Assembly: GCA_030386875.1 (NCBI GenBank)
Contig: CM059562.1
Coordinates: 64,788,201-64,852,200 of the forward strand
Source: Morinoia aosen
Taxonomy: Eukaryota; Arthropoda; Malacostraca; Amphipoda; Talitridae
Direction: 5' to 3'
DNA length: 64,000 bases
Part shown: one piece after another, positions 47,601 through 56,839 of the stretch
How positions within the stretch are numbered: the stretch's first letter is position 1
Layout: each line of letters opens with the position of its first letter
Notes under the pieces: generated by a model
Told to the model about the DNA's origin: nothing
Seen by the model: only the letters and a program-made list of their open reading frames with translations
The model's database searches: none
Made by a program: the position numbers and the translations under genes

Positions 47601-48672
47601 GAAGGAGTTAGCTCGCAGCTACGTGTGGTGGCCCCTTCTGGATAAAGACCTAGAAGAAACAACTAAGTCATGCAGCGAGTGCCTGAGCACTCGAGCCGCA
47701 CCGACGAAAGCTGAACTCCATCCGTGGGAATGGCCTGCGAAGCCTTGGCACCGCATACACATTGACTACGCGGGCCCAATGGATGGAAAATACTATCTAG
47801 TGATCGTGGATGCACACTCTAAGTGGGTTGAAATTTTTCCCACATCTACTACAACCTCTAGCGAAACGATCTTGTGCCTGAAACACACTTTTGCGACATT
47901 TGGATTCCCAGTAACAATTGTTTCAGACAATGCAACGTGTTTCACATCGGCTGAATTCCAAGAATTTGTGAAGGCATGTGGTATGCGACATATTACAAGT
48001 GCACCATACCACCCTTCAACTAATGGACTGGCGGAGCGCATGGTACAAACTTTCAAGAAGAATATACGGAAGTCAACGGAACCCCTACGCCTAGCACTAG
48101 ACAGGTTCCTGTTCAACTATCGGCTAACACCTCACACGACAACAGGTGTTACGCCTGCCGAACTGATGTTAGGCAGGAAAGTCCGCTCTCGTCTTGATCT
48201 GCTTTGGCCGTCAGAAGCAATCGCGTCCAAAGTTGCTCAACGCCAGGACGCTCAGAAAAGATACCACCCAGGGTCTCGCGCGGTTGACATTCCGCTGGAG
48301 TCACCTGTGATGGTCCGTCAATACACGCCGGGTTCCCCAAAATGGACCCCTGCTACCACCATTGAGAAAACAGGCCCGGTATCCTACAAGTGCCAACTGA
48401 AGGGGGGAGAGGTCGTTCGTCGACACCAGGACCAAGTTATTACCTGCTCGAACACCATCCCTGAACCCTTGGAACAACCTACGGAGGAAACCGTTGTGTT
48501 TCCACAACCTGCTCAAAATTCATACCCACCACCTCCGACCCATGAACCTGACTCCGAAACACCTGATTACCCGATTCCCACCCAGGAGGCTAGGATGCAC
48601 GAGCCTCCAAGCGCTAGCGTCTCGCGCAGGTCTACCCGAGCTCGGAAGCCTGTGGTGAGAATGGACCTTTAG
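44656..48672 (+). CDS. gag-pol: mag-like Gag-Pol polyprotein, intact
   Basis: Single ORF of 1,338 aa. Gag is N-terminal (residues 1-260), ending in two CCHC knuckles (CSGCGNLHWRRDC, CHGCGQKGHLKKC). The protease has EVDTGAARSIL near residue 320. The RT has FKARNVPY-like KFCKARNVPYTLRPKVEAEL, SKLDMSQAYAQLPL, FGIASAPGIFQ and YLDD at 46,464-46,475. RNase H has VVADSSAYSVGAVL and TDHKPLLGLF. The integrase has an HHCC finger (HSGHAGSSRMKEL..CSEC) and the D-D-E residues in HIDYAGP, VSDNATCF and HPSTNGLAERMV. Gag and Pol are fused without a frameshift, as in the mag lineage. No envelope-like ORF follows, so it is not errantivirus-like. Confidence 0.96.
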   Translation: MPMLGSVGEFNPLEEEFPEYEVRLNCFLSINKVEDSNKAKTFIALVGPKIVRLTKDLLSPKRLLDATYEEIMEALRRHFKPTRNQIFERFRFHKRNQKQGESIADFVASLKALSDTCNFKQEVLEETLLDRLILGVASNDVQNCLLNENDLTWKKAVDLATAKETQLRETVVLRQPNSILNVGQHRVKQTAIKPQGKTQAQASPKSACSGCGNLHWRRDCPYKDSVCHGCGQKGHLKKCCFKLKKQNSAKDNKNNFVHAMHEKRGREHHPNPNRTNNAACADYPVANLGCYGEIFSIAEEMKPPIKIKLLLNGVPLEMEVDTGAARSILSMATYSKIPAKSRPELRLSDVKLRTYGGAELVVCGEIRANIQRESGNMVPQLATIVIVDREGPALLGRDLIDSLGLTIVSNNVNKLTTCPEELANKFPDLFQPGLGCFKGRNFKIEVDPAVPPKFCKARNVPYTLRPKVEAELDRLVQEGILTPVQYSRWAAAIVPVLKADQSIRICGDYKLTVNRATRLDTYPIPRVEDLFSGLAGGVIYSKLDMSQAYAQLPLDEDSKELTVINTHRGLFAYNRLSFGIASAPGIFQRAMEGLLQGLPGVFCYLDDVLVSATNEQEHNKRLYHVLSKLQEAGLKLKMDKCQIGVPQVSYLGYQIDKDGLHPTAEKVAAIQNAPAPTNVTQLRAYLGLLNFYRKFLKSSATMLEPLNTLLRDKTPWKWDASQERAFQKSKQALLDSQTLVHFDPQKPIVVVADSSAYSVGAVLCHLIDGIERPAYFASRTLTATERNYSQTEKEALAMVFALRKFHCYLWGQDFTVVTDHKPLLGLFDPGRSIPPMASGRIQRWALLLQSYKFTLRHRSGVLLGTADALSRLPLTTPEEATPISAEWTSLVNFLESAPVTSTHIRDGTLRDPVLSKVYKYCQVGWPSTVIGDPDLAPYTRRRDELSTQNGCVLWGARIIVPQALRQAIVDELHSGHAGSSRMKELARSYVWWPLLDKDLEETTKSCSECLSTRAAPTKAELHPWEWPAKPWHRIHIDYAGPMDGKYYLVIVDAHSKWVEIFPTSTTTSSETILCLKHTFATFGFPVTIVSDNATCFTSAEFQEFVKACGMRHITSAPYHPSTNGLAERMVQTFKKNIRKSTEPLRLALDRFLFNYRLTPHTTTGVTPAELMLGRKVRSRLDLLWPSEAIASKVAQRQDAQKRYHPGSRAVDIPLESPVMVRQYTPGSPKWTPATTIEKTGPVSYKCQLKGGEVVRRHQDQVITCSNTIPEPLEQPTEETVVFPQPAQNSYPPPPTHEPDSETPDYPIPTQEARMHEPPSASVSRRSTRARKPVVRMDL

Positions 48673-48725
48673 GATTGACTATATTGAATAAGGGGACTGG
48701 GGATACAGGGGGGGGGGTTTCTAAT

Positions 48726-48739
48726 TAAGGAGGGAGGGG
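48726..48739 (+). other. Polypurine tract of the mag-like element
   Basis: AAGGAGGGAGGGG immediately before the 3' LTR primes plus-strand DNA synthesis in this family. A run of nine or more G lies just upstream. Confidence 0.85.
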
Positions 48740-49135
48740 TGTAATATAGCGAGTAGTGTAAGTTCTAGTTAGAGAGACCAATAGTTGGCAACGCTCGAGA
48801 GAGCAACACTCGCAGCCAGTCTACTAGTGAACTCGGGTTCGACAACAAGTAAATGTTGACCGAGTGTGTACATAATATTACCTACTGTGGTTGGTATCTA
48901 ACTTCTTAATTTCTAAACTAATGTACTAATTCTATGCTACCCTATTCTATATATATTCCTTTCTATCTCCGCTCTGCTCTCGCTAACCACATTCTGGTAT
49001 CGGAGTATCTATGTTGTAAGGTATCCAAGAGGTGAGTAAACTATTTTACCTAACTTGATGTCTATTACTATGTTGTGTCTATGTCTATGTGGAACCCTTG
49101 CTGTGCTCTAGTGTAGGGGTATCCAATCTATAATA
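48740..49135 (+). repeat. mag-like 3' LTR
   Basis: 396 bp, read as identical to the 5' LTR. Confidence 0.93.
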
Positions 49136-51268
49136 AATTAGAAATAGGAGAGGCCCAAGGACAGATCCTTGTGGAACCCCATGGCTAATTGTCTGTGGGT
49201 CTGATTTTGCGTCGTCAATGACAACGTATTGTTTCCGATTTGCTAAGTATGATCTAAACCAATCATGGGCAGCCCCTCGAATGCCATAACAATGTAGTTT
49301 CGAGAGTAATACGTTATGGTCCACACAATCGAATGCTTTTCGAAAGTCAAGAAATACGGAGAAAACAAGCTTTCCTTCATCTATATTAGAATGAAGGTAT
49401 TGCAAATGATTTAATACAGCTTGTATCATAGATTTCTTAGAACGAAAACCGTATTGTTTGTCGTAGGGGAAAGATTTTTGTTCAAAATATGAATACACTT
49501 TTTTATACACAATTTTCTCGAATATTTTGCTAATAATTGGTAATACAGAGATAGGTCTATAATTGTTAATGCAGTTTTTATCACCATTTTTAAAAATAGG
49601 GGTGACTCTCGCAATTTTGAAAGAGTTTGGGAAGATAACTCCAGAAAGGGATTGGTTGACAATATAAGATATGCACGGTGCTATTATATCAGCTATAGCC
49701 TTAAGAACTTTAGCCGAAAAATTTTTTAATCCACTTGATTTATTTTTCAAGTTGTTTATGCACGTAATTACATCGGAGGGATTAGTTGGCGTGAAAAAGA
49801 AAGAGTTAGGTTCACGGACATGGTCCATGTATTGCAAGTGGTCTCTGGGTTCACTGAAGACACTATCGGCTATATTTTTCCCTATGTTTACAAAAAAGTT
49901 TTTAAACACAGTTGCAATATATTTTTTCTCGTGGTATTTTACATTTTCGTGAACGACGGACTCAATTGTTTTCGTAGTACTATTATTCGGTTTATAGCAT
50001 GAATTAAGCAGGCGCCAAGTTTTTTTAATATCAGTTTTGTATTCAGTAAATTTGCGCATGAAGTAGTCTCGTTTTGAGGTTCGTATTTGATTTGTCACAT
50101 GATTCCTGAATCTGTTATACGTTACTTTAGATATTCGCCCTTCGTATAGTAAGGCTAGGTACGCTTGACGTTTCTTTATATTGATCACGATATCTTCAGT
50201 AATCCAGGGCTTTTGTCTATTTTTCGGCGTAATTGTGCGGGTGATTATTGGACAACACTGGTTATATGCGGTCGTTATAATTTCAGGTAAATTTAGTATT
50301 GCTTCATCAATTTTAATCGCATTATTGTCCCGTTCATAGACGTCTAATGATGGCATTAATTCTTCTAGAACAGTTCGCATTGTTCCCAAGTTGTATTCGT
50401 TTACACAACGAAATGAATAAGTATCAGCCTGTGGGCTGGTACAAGGATTATAGACATTTTTCTTGATGAGAAACACCGGGAAATGGCCAGATAAGTCAGA
50501 AATTATTATTCCGGTAAGAAAATCAGAAGGATCTAACATAAAAATATTATCGAGTAACGTAGCCGATTCAGAAGTAACACGTGTAGGTTTCGTGATGATT
50601 GGAAGGAAGGAGCTAGACTGAAAAACATTTATGAAGTTTGAGATTTGCTCACAGCTATCATATTGTAGAAGATCGTAGTTGAAATCCCCGCAGATTATTA
50701 TGTCATTATATAGAGACTTGTTGAACTGAGATATAATGCTTTGAAGCTCGTTCAGGAAAGAGACGTTACAAGCTGTTGGGGGCCTATATACTGTCCCAAG
50801 CACAATCCGTTTATCATTTTTCGTTAGTTCTATAAATAAAGTCTCAATATGTTCACGATTCATAGTTGCACTTAAAATGACTTTCGAAGATATATGTTTA
50901 GATATGTACGTACTGATGCCACCACCACGTTTGTTACTACGGAGTGAATGATGGCTATAATAGTTTTGAATTTGAATCAGGTCTTTAGATGAGTCGTCTA
51001 GCCAACTTTCGGTGAAACTGAGATCATCAAAATTGCGGTTCAGCTCAGTGATAGTACAAGATATTTCATCTATTTTCGAATAAATGGATCTACAGTTCCA
51101 ACATAATAGAGAAAAATCGTTACAGGTCTTCCTCATCGATTCATTTAATTTTTTATTATTCAGGTATTTACAGTTTCCAGTTTCATTTAGGTTTGGGTGC
51201 AGTCTATTCAAATGATTGAGATCTGGATCAATATTGTCGAATATGTCAACATGGTCAGTCATTAGCAT

Positions 51269-51840
51269 TAAGAGACAGTAAGTAAAATGTAACGTAAAAA
51301 TAAAAATGATAAAAACTACAGGATCAAGGTAAAAATAAGGACATTCCTACTTAGAATTGAATTAAAAAAAAAAGAGAAACTAAAAACACACAGATTATTA
51401 GTCTGAATTGTTTAAAACCTAGTATGATTTCATAAGAAGAGCGCAAATTCAGTCCATGAGCAAGAACATTAGGGATCATAAATGGCAAATAATGTAGTTA
51501 AAAGGCTGTATTACCAGTGGTTTCCGCATATAACACTTATAAGATGTAGCAAGGACGAAATGGATTTAAAAACGAAGTGACAGTGAAGTTATTTATGGAA
51601 TTTAAAAAATCTTGACTATCTAAATTGTTTCCAGATTCAGAAACATATACACGAGTTAAGTCTGAGCAGCAAGTTCGGTATGAGCATTCGATAAAAAAGA
51701 GAAAGAAAGAAATTGAAAAACAATTTAGTAAGCAGCAAAACAAGGCTGCAAGGTCGACGTGGATGCCTTGAAGAGGTAAAGGTAATTCAATCAAAAATCA
51801 AGAAGAAAACATGTGGACCGATATCAAAATAATATTAAAC
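51269..51840 (-). other. Spacer between ORF1 and ORF2 of the CR1-like element
   Basis: About 570 bp of AT-rich element sequence. An 85-aa open frame lies in it but has no recognisable domain. Confidence 0.5.
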
Positions 51841-52959
51841 TCAATACGTCAGTCTAAAAAAATAATAATCACGAATAATTTCCTCTGAGGACTTGCCGAC
51901 ATGTTGCAGCAAGTACTTGTCTAGTTTTTCAGGTGTATTGATGGTTAGAGGTCTCTGAGTTACTTGGCCAGGTATCTTTGGAGAGAAGACGTTGATATTG
52001 CCATCCAAACTTCTTGCGGGTCCTATTTGTTCCGGAAATTTTCGTTTGGCCAATCTCAGAGTGTACATTATACTTGCTTGCGAAGGTACTAAGTATTCAT
52101 TCACGTAGAGTTGTTCCGGTTTTGTAACACGGCAGGCTGTCAGAACTTCTTGCTTCTTCTCGTATTTTCGTAGCTCAAAAGAAATGTTTCTTCTATCGAC
52201 GTTTCCGGGTGGAGGTTTTTTTCCCAATCTACTCGCTGTGGTGATGTCAGAGTTACTCAGGTTGATTTTGAGTTGGTCCTTCAGGATCTGGCACACCGTT
52301 TCTATGCAATTTTCTTCAGGACGTGATTGCGGCAGTTCCCCTGATATAACCAAAGTGCGTTTTTTGTTCTCCAATTCTTCACGTTCTTTTTTCCGTTCGA
52401 GTCGTTCTAGACGAGAGACTATGTTATTTATCTTCTTAGGTGCTCTCCGTGGCACAGCGGTTAAGGGATCGGACTTGTATGCTGGAAGTCGCGGGTTCGT
52501 TCCCAGCGCTGGCGCGAAGATTTTCCCCGTTGGGTATAAGGGAAAGCTCAAGCACAATACCCCACTCAACCCAGGTGTCGGAAATGGGTACCGGCTTTAC
52601 GGGGGAACCGTCATGGTGTCCTATATATAGGCTTAGTTATAAGACATTTGAAAAATCAATGCTAAGATCATATGTATCAGGCTTGATTGGAAATAAAGCA
52701 TCCCAAAGATGCCGATGTTAACCTTAACCTTATCTTGTTCTTCAATCCTTGCATTTTGATTTGATTCTTTCTTCGTTAGTGTTTCAATCATCGTTTTCAA
52801 GTCACTAATTTCGCTTTGAAATTTCTTCATTACTGATTTGAAGAGATCAATTAGGATGGAAACTACTTGCTTAGTCTGTTTTGGCAGGCCTTGTACGTCT
52901 GGATAGTCAAGCTCCAGCATACCCTCGCTGTTGTTGTCCTTGGTTGGGCTTGTTGCCAT
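51841..52959 (-). pseudogene. CR1-like ORF1, split by a SINE
   Basis: The N-terminal piece starts MATSPTKDNNSEG at 52,959 and is rich in Lys/Gln with a predicted coiled coil (QSEISDLKTMIETLTKKE). It runs into the SINE at about 52,730. The C-terminal piece (52,427 to 51,841) continues with the coiled coil (RLERLERKKEREELENKKR), then LVISGELPQ, ASRLGK and RRNISFELRKYEKKQEVLTA, which resembles the RNA-binding middle and C-terminal domains of L1/CR1-type ORF1 proteins. By my count, removing the SINE and one duplication leaves the two parts one base out of frame, so a separate indel exists. Confidence 0.72.
52438..52729 (+). mobile_element. tRNA-derived SINE
   Basis: 292 bp. The 5' part holds RNA polymerase III boxes: A box TGGCACAGCGG (about 52,450) and B box GGTTCGTTCCC (about 52,493) at tRNA spacing. 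A ~200-bp non-tRNA body follows, ending in TTAACCTTAACC. It is flanked by TTATCTTCTT (52,428-52,437) and TTATCTTGTT (52,730-52,739), a 10-bp target duplication with one mismatch. It is inserted in ORF1 of the CR1-like element. Confidence 0.88.
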
Positions 52960-53196
52960 CTTGTGAGAAGGGAGACACTCTCAAAAAGAAGCAAGGGTTG
53001 AGTGCTTGTTCTGATGGAATATCACACTTTTTGTTCGATTTTTTTTAATTTGGTTAGATAAAATTTATTCTTGGATTCTCATGGGTCTGAGTGGGCACTC
53101 TTTTTTGGTTAGAAATGCATGATCATTAACCAGTTGGGCACTTTGTTTCGGAGCAAAGACACAGACGTCCTCACTGCCTCACTGCACTCACTGACT

Positions 53197-53360
53197 GATT
53201 AACCCTGTAATGGGCTATTTAAATAAAAAATATAATTTCTTGGATATTTTACATGCCAAGACATGGCTGACAACCTATAATTAATTTAAATACTACAAGC
53301 GAATTCTTTCAAATTACTAAATTATTAGCTAAATGGAAATCAGCAAAGACAAAAAACATG
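53197..53360 (+). repeat. Satellite unit, uninterrupted copy (empty BEL site)
   Basis: 'gattaaccctgtaatgggct' to 'gcaaagacaaaaaacatg'. At about 53,280-53,295 it reads aattaatttaaatactac, which is the joined left and right BEL flanks with a single ATTT. Confidence 0.82.
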
Positions 53361-53532
53361 TAGCATTAGCTACAAAGTGTAAAATTATAAAATTTCTCAT
53401 TCGCACTTAAATAGCATAATTATTGACATTAAAAATCTTACTCTTGTAACATTAGCTACAAAGTGTAAAATTATAAAATTTTTCATTCGCACTTAAATAG
53501 CATAATTATTGGCGTTAAAAATCTTACTCTAA
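53361..53532 (+). repeat. 86-bp tandem duplication
   Basis: The unit starting 'tagcattagctacaaagtg' at 53,361 is repeated from 53,447 with only a few changes. Confidence 0.9.
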
Positions 53533-54757
53533 ATTATTATTAATAATTTTCTACTTATAATTAGTATTCTTTGAAGTTTTCGTGTAAATGCATAAGATAT
53601 AAAATAGCGCTCGACATTTTCGAGAGTGAAGCCTCTGATGATTGGCAACACTGCGCGGGGGACACGTCGTTTCTGAGCGTCACTCTCTCGTTCGTCTTTG
53701 GCTTGTGCGTTACAGCGTTCTTATCCTCGACGGCACCAAACACCACAACACACAGTCCCTGGATCTGAGCTTTACAAGTTGTAAATTCCCGTGGCATATT
53801 ATCTCTCACTAAGCCATCGAGTTACACCACGTAAATTGCCTATCTGTGACGTGAGACGGTCTGACCTTTGGCCATATATCACTTTGCAATCACTTGGTTC
53901 GGAGCTAGTAGAGCCTAGTATATTACAACCTATGGCAAATTAATCTACCCGCTCAACCACGACAACTTGCTTTTCACATCGTGGAATTATTCTAAAGTCT
54001 GAACCCATAAATAGTGACTCATCCCCACGTCACGGGTGGATTTGATATTCTGTCAGTCGCTAAAATTAAACAGACTGTGAACCTCCACAAACACACTCAC
54101 ACACACCTGGCCAACGTCATCGCTCGCCGGACCTCGCCTGCACGGAGTTTTTCCCATCTAAGAGAAGATCGTCCGAAGTCAAGCACGCCATCGGTCATCA
54201 CGGCTTCCTTCAATAAAAATAATCCAAGCTGAGTTTTTCCATAAAGTGTCTTTATTATCCCTCTCTTGCAATTTCGAAAAACACTATTGAGAAAACGTTT
54301 AAGATTGGATGTTAATAACTATCTAAGTTGAGCCATAGCCACCAATCATAACAAACACTACTCCGAAGCAGATCGGAACACCATCGCAAATGACTATCAA
54401 GTACGGAGAAAAAGTTAGTTACAAAGTCATTAAAAAAAAACATCACGCAATACACCACGCGCATCTAGAAACGCGTAAACAAACTTTTTTTACATGCAAA
54501 ATGAAATTCATCGTGGCTTGTTCAGCACATGGACAGAGAGATAAACTTTTTACGAGCGCTTTATTTCATTTGTCGGCTTATAATTATCATTTTTTCTATT
54601 CACAGAAACGCTCTCTGGGGTAGTGATAGATCTAGTTTTTTTATCATTAAGCAAGTGCTAACTGGTTCAGTGTTAACTGGTCACAGAGCTCTAGGTAAAA
54701 TGTTATGTATCTTGAGGTTTTGCTTTTACGCAAAAAATAGAAATAGAAACAAATAAA

Positions 54758-54760
<3 letters not shown>

Positions 54761-54807
<47 letters not shown>

Positions 54808-54820
54808 TATATGTACATAT
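54761..54820. repeat. (AT)n microsatellite
   Basis: About 20 uninterrupted AT units followed by an imperfect (AT/GT/CA) tail. Confidence 0.95.
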
Positions 54821-55286
54821 GAACATGCACATGTGCACACACATACACGCACCAACCTACACAGACACAGTTTCACACAGTTTCATATATATATATACGT
54901 ATTGAAAACGAATATAAGAAAAATAATGATACGCATAAAAAACAATCTTGCTCTTGCTACATCTAAAGTGACCGTCAAGCTCAGTGTAATCGTAAGAAAA
55001 AACATGAAGAAAAATAAGTAAAAATAAAAAGACTTCGGAAAACGTAAAAATGAAATGGATTTTTATTTCCCAATATAAATTTTAAGTAAGCTCCAGTTGT
55101 GGTCGAGGAACAACAACAAAAAAACACCATATTTCATATCCTCTTGGTGTTCTCTGCAACGGTAATTCTATGCAAGTAATTTTTATTCCGGAATGCACAA
55201 CACATTTCAGTCATAAAACCAACTTACGGGTAAAAATAGAACCAACTTACCATTTACTCTTCACTTGCCAAAAAATGGGTATTAGA

Positions 55287-55500
55287 CAGTTGAGAAAATT
55301 AGAATACACTAATGGTTCATTTAAAATTTTAAAACTACTTAAGCTTTTAGATCTCCATGAGCTTTCCATACATAATTTCATCTATAAACCGTTGACTAAT
55401 GAGGGTGACAGATATTTTAAACAGTTATTGTGAGAATAACTCGGTCATCATTATCATGTATCACGAAATAGAAGTTAATCTAGCTTAATAATACCCGTGG
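55287..55500 (+). pseudogene. Fragment of CR1-like ORF2 C-terminus
   Basis: The + frame reads RQLRKLEYTNGSFKILKLLK, LLDLHELSIHNFIYKPLTNE, GDRYFKQLL. It aligns with AVKNLEYNAHTNDSFKNLRI and ISICNFIYKTLTNDGDNSLK in the ORF2 at 43.4 kb. A stop follows, then a degraded GHHYHVSRNRS-like stretch. It is clearly an old, 5'-truncated or captured copy of a related element. Confidence 0.8.
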
Positions 55501-55609
55501 TGTGTTTATTTATATATTTCTTTGGCGTCCGTTTCTTAAGAAACATAGGATGGTTATTTATTTGTTTTGTATCCGTTAAGCTTTCGTCTGAGTTTGCGGT
55601 ATCATGGAT

Positions 55610-55680
55610 ACCGAATTCCTCAATATCACTATTATAAAAGGAGCCGCGTCCGTCCGTCCCTCCGTCCGTCTGTTTGACCC
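55610..55680. repeat. (CCGT)n-like tract
   Basis: GGAGCCGCGTCCGTCCGTCC followed by further CCGTC repeats. Such tracts are often seen near Helitron-related termini in insects, which fits the coding remnants just downstream. Confidence 0.6.
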
Positions 55681-55964
55681 TCTCTTGATTATGGTATCCA
55701 GAATGCGCAATCGGCTTATTTAGAAATTTCTATGAAGCTATCTCTTTTGAAATTCATGTCGCTTTGATATTTTTAATTGAAAATGCCAAAAGAAATGTTT
55801 TAAATTCGTTTGACCAGTAACCTGGCTACCACTAAGGCGCAAGATTTTGGAAGCTGAGTTTTTTTTTCGAAATTGTGATTTTCTTGAAAAGCTTCGAAGA
55901 GATAATAGACGACATTTCCGAATTAAGTCCCGGCAAAAGAAGCCACCAAGGATAGAAATGTGTC

Positions 55965-56150
55965 CAACTGCAAGAGAGAAGTAGCAAGACTTCGTCAGCA
56001 AGAAAAACGCCGAAAGCGATCACGGGTGAACAACGCGAAATGGCAAGACGAAGCAATGCTGCTCGCCAACCAGAAGCTAGAGCTAAATTGACCCTTGAAC
56101 GGCGTTTGGAAATTCTACGGAATAATGCAGAGCAGCACCGAGTAGCTAGA
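55965..56150 (+). pseudogene. Helitron-like N-terminal coding remnant, part 1
   Basis: REVARLRQQEKRRKRSRVNN in one frame and MARRSNAARQPEARAKLTLE, RRLEILRNNAEQHRVARE in another, so there is a frameshift near 56,040. The Arg/Gln/Glu-rich repeat with NAEQHRxAR is typical of the N-terminal region of Helitron Rep-helicase proteins of arthropods as I recall it. No Rep or helicase motif follows. It ends directly at the 16-bp hairpin at 56,146. Confidence 0.5.
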
Positions 56151-56180
56151 GAGAGCTCTAGCTACTAGAGCTCTCTCTAG
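56146..56180. repeat. Perfect 16-bp stem, 3-nt loop hairpin
   Basis: CTAGAGAGAGCTCTAG, loop CTA, CTAGAGCTCTCTCTAG. It lies exactly where similarity to the Helitron-like repeat stops. The left stem overlaps the last codons of the remnant, so it probably arose as an inverted duplication at a breakpoint or is an element terminus. Confidence 0.88.
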
Positions 56181-56528
56181 TAGTTTTTACTTTATTTAAG
56201 TTTTTAGTTTCTTCACTTTTATAGATTAGGTGTGTAAAGAAAGAAGTAAAATTAAAATGATTTCACTACGTGCTGTGTTCTTCGTTTTCAATCTGTAGAA
56301 AGTAGATGGGAAACTCCGTGCAGGCGAGGTCCGGTGAGCGATGACGTTGGCCAGGTGGGGGCTCGCAGTCTGTTAAATTTTAGCGACTGACAGAATATTA
56401 AATCCACCCGTGACGTGTGGATGAGTCACTATTTATGGGTTCAGGCTTTAGAATAATTCCACGATGTAAAAAAGGCAAATTGTCGTGGTTTGAGCGGGCA
56501 GATTAGTTTACCATTAGTAGTAATATAC

Positions 56529-56593
56529 TAATCAAGTAAAATCTTTTCTGCTGTGTGATTCAACTTGACTGGGTAATTTGCCATAATTAACGA
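56529..56593 (+). repeat. 65-bp direct repeat, copy 1
   Basis: TAATCAAGTAAAATCTTTTC to GCCATAATTAACGA, identical to 57,388-57,452. It starts where the long-inverted-repeat element ends. Confidence 0.92.
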
Positions 56594-56597
56594 CACA

Positions 56598-56790
56598 CGA
56601 AAGAAGCGAGGAAATTCTTCGGCATAACGCTGAACAACATCGAGTGGCACGAGAGAATTCAACTCAAGAAAGAAGGGGTGAAATTCTTCAGACTAATGCC
56701 TAACAGCATCGACTCGCACAATCGAATTTAACTCAAGAAAGAAGGGATGAAATTTTTCAGATGAATGCCGACCAGCACCTGTGCACTAGT
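56598..56790 (+). pseudogene. Helitron-like N-terminal coding remnant, part 2
   Basis: The frame reads THERSEEILRHNAEQHRVAR, ENSTQERRGEILQTNA, stop, QHRLAQSNLTQERRDEIFQM, NADQH. About three tandem units of 22-23 residues (TQERRxEILxxNAEQHRxAR) are visible, with one in-frame TAA. Together with 55,965-56,150 it appears to be one coding region split by other insertions. Confidence 0.52.
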
Positions 56791-56839
56791 AATATTAAAA
56801 GATCGCCTCTACATGCATTGATACGTTTGACATTTTATC

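Larger units (their letters stand above)
44029..49135 (+). mobile_element. Complete mag-like Ty3/Gypsy LTR retrotransposon
   Basis: 5,107 bp with 396-bp LTRs that I read as identical, a tRNA-Ser type primer-binding site, one intact gag-pol ORF of 1,338 aa and a polypurine tract. The absence of visible LTR differences means a very recent insertion and a potentially active copy. It sits antisense to the CR1-like ORF2. Confidence 0.96.
43149..51268 (-). pseudogene. CR1-like ORF2 (endonuclease and reverse transcriptase), interrupted by the mag-like element
   Basis: The N-terminal part runs from ATG at 51,268 to about 49,140 and the C-terminal part from 44,028 to the stop at 43,149. The endonuclease shows LLCWNCRS, FTESWL, GTVYRPP, IICGDFN and SGHFPVF. 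The RT shows NYRPISVLPIISKIFEK, YGFR, FLDFRKAFDCVDH and GVPQGSVLGPLLFLI, where the insertion strikes. The catalytic FADD is on the far side at 43,965-43,976. Mentally removing the mag-like element and one copy of its duplication keeps one open frame across the junction, so the ORF was intact when hit. The C-terminus has the usual QLGLEACHG-like region and an HLTRNRS motif. It cannot be expressed whole now. Confidence 0.9.
42758..53196 (-). mobile_element. CR1/L2-like non-LTR retrotransposon, full length but split by two insertions
   Basis: Reading on -, the element starts near 53,196, has a coiled-coil ORF1, an ORF2 with endonuclease and RT but no RNase H, and ends near 42,758 in an AAATAAATAG..TTTAAA tail. 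Its own length is about 5.0 kb once the mag-like element (44,029-49,135) and the SINE (52,438-52,729) are discounted. Both ends abut the same satellite sequence with a shared GATT. Family placement in the CR1/L2 group rests on domain order and RT motifs. Confidence 0.85.
53916..56528. mobile_element. Long-inverted-repeat element, ~230-bp arms, 2.6 kb
   Basis: The left arm 53,916-54,162 and right arm 56,306-56,528 are reverse complements at about 90 percent. For example, the left GGCCAACGTCATCGCTCGCC matches the inverse of the right GGTGAGCGATGACGTTGGCC. The left arm has an extra CA-rich insertion. Between the arms are a microsatellite, a CR1-like fragment and a Helitron-like coding fragment, so the interior is itself composite. 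No transposase is seen. Confidence 0.78.

Noticed and set aside
52445..52515. A functional tRNA gene
   Set aside because: A and B boxes are present but the cloverleaf ends do not pair properly, and the sequence continues into a SINE body with a target duplication.
54014..54232. 72-aa + strand ORF
   Set aside because: Lies within the left arm of the long-inverted-repeat element and is not maintained in the right arm.
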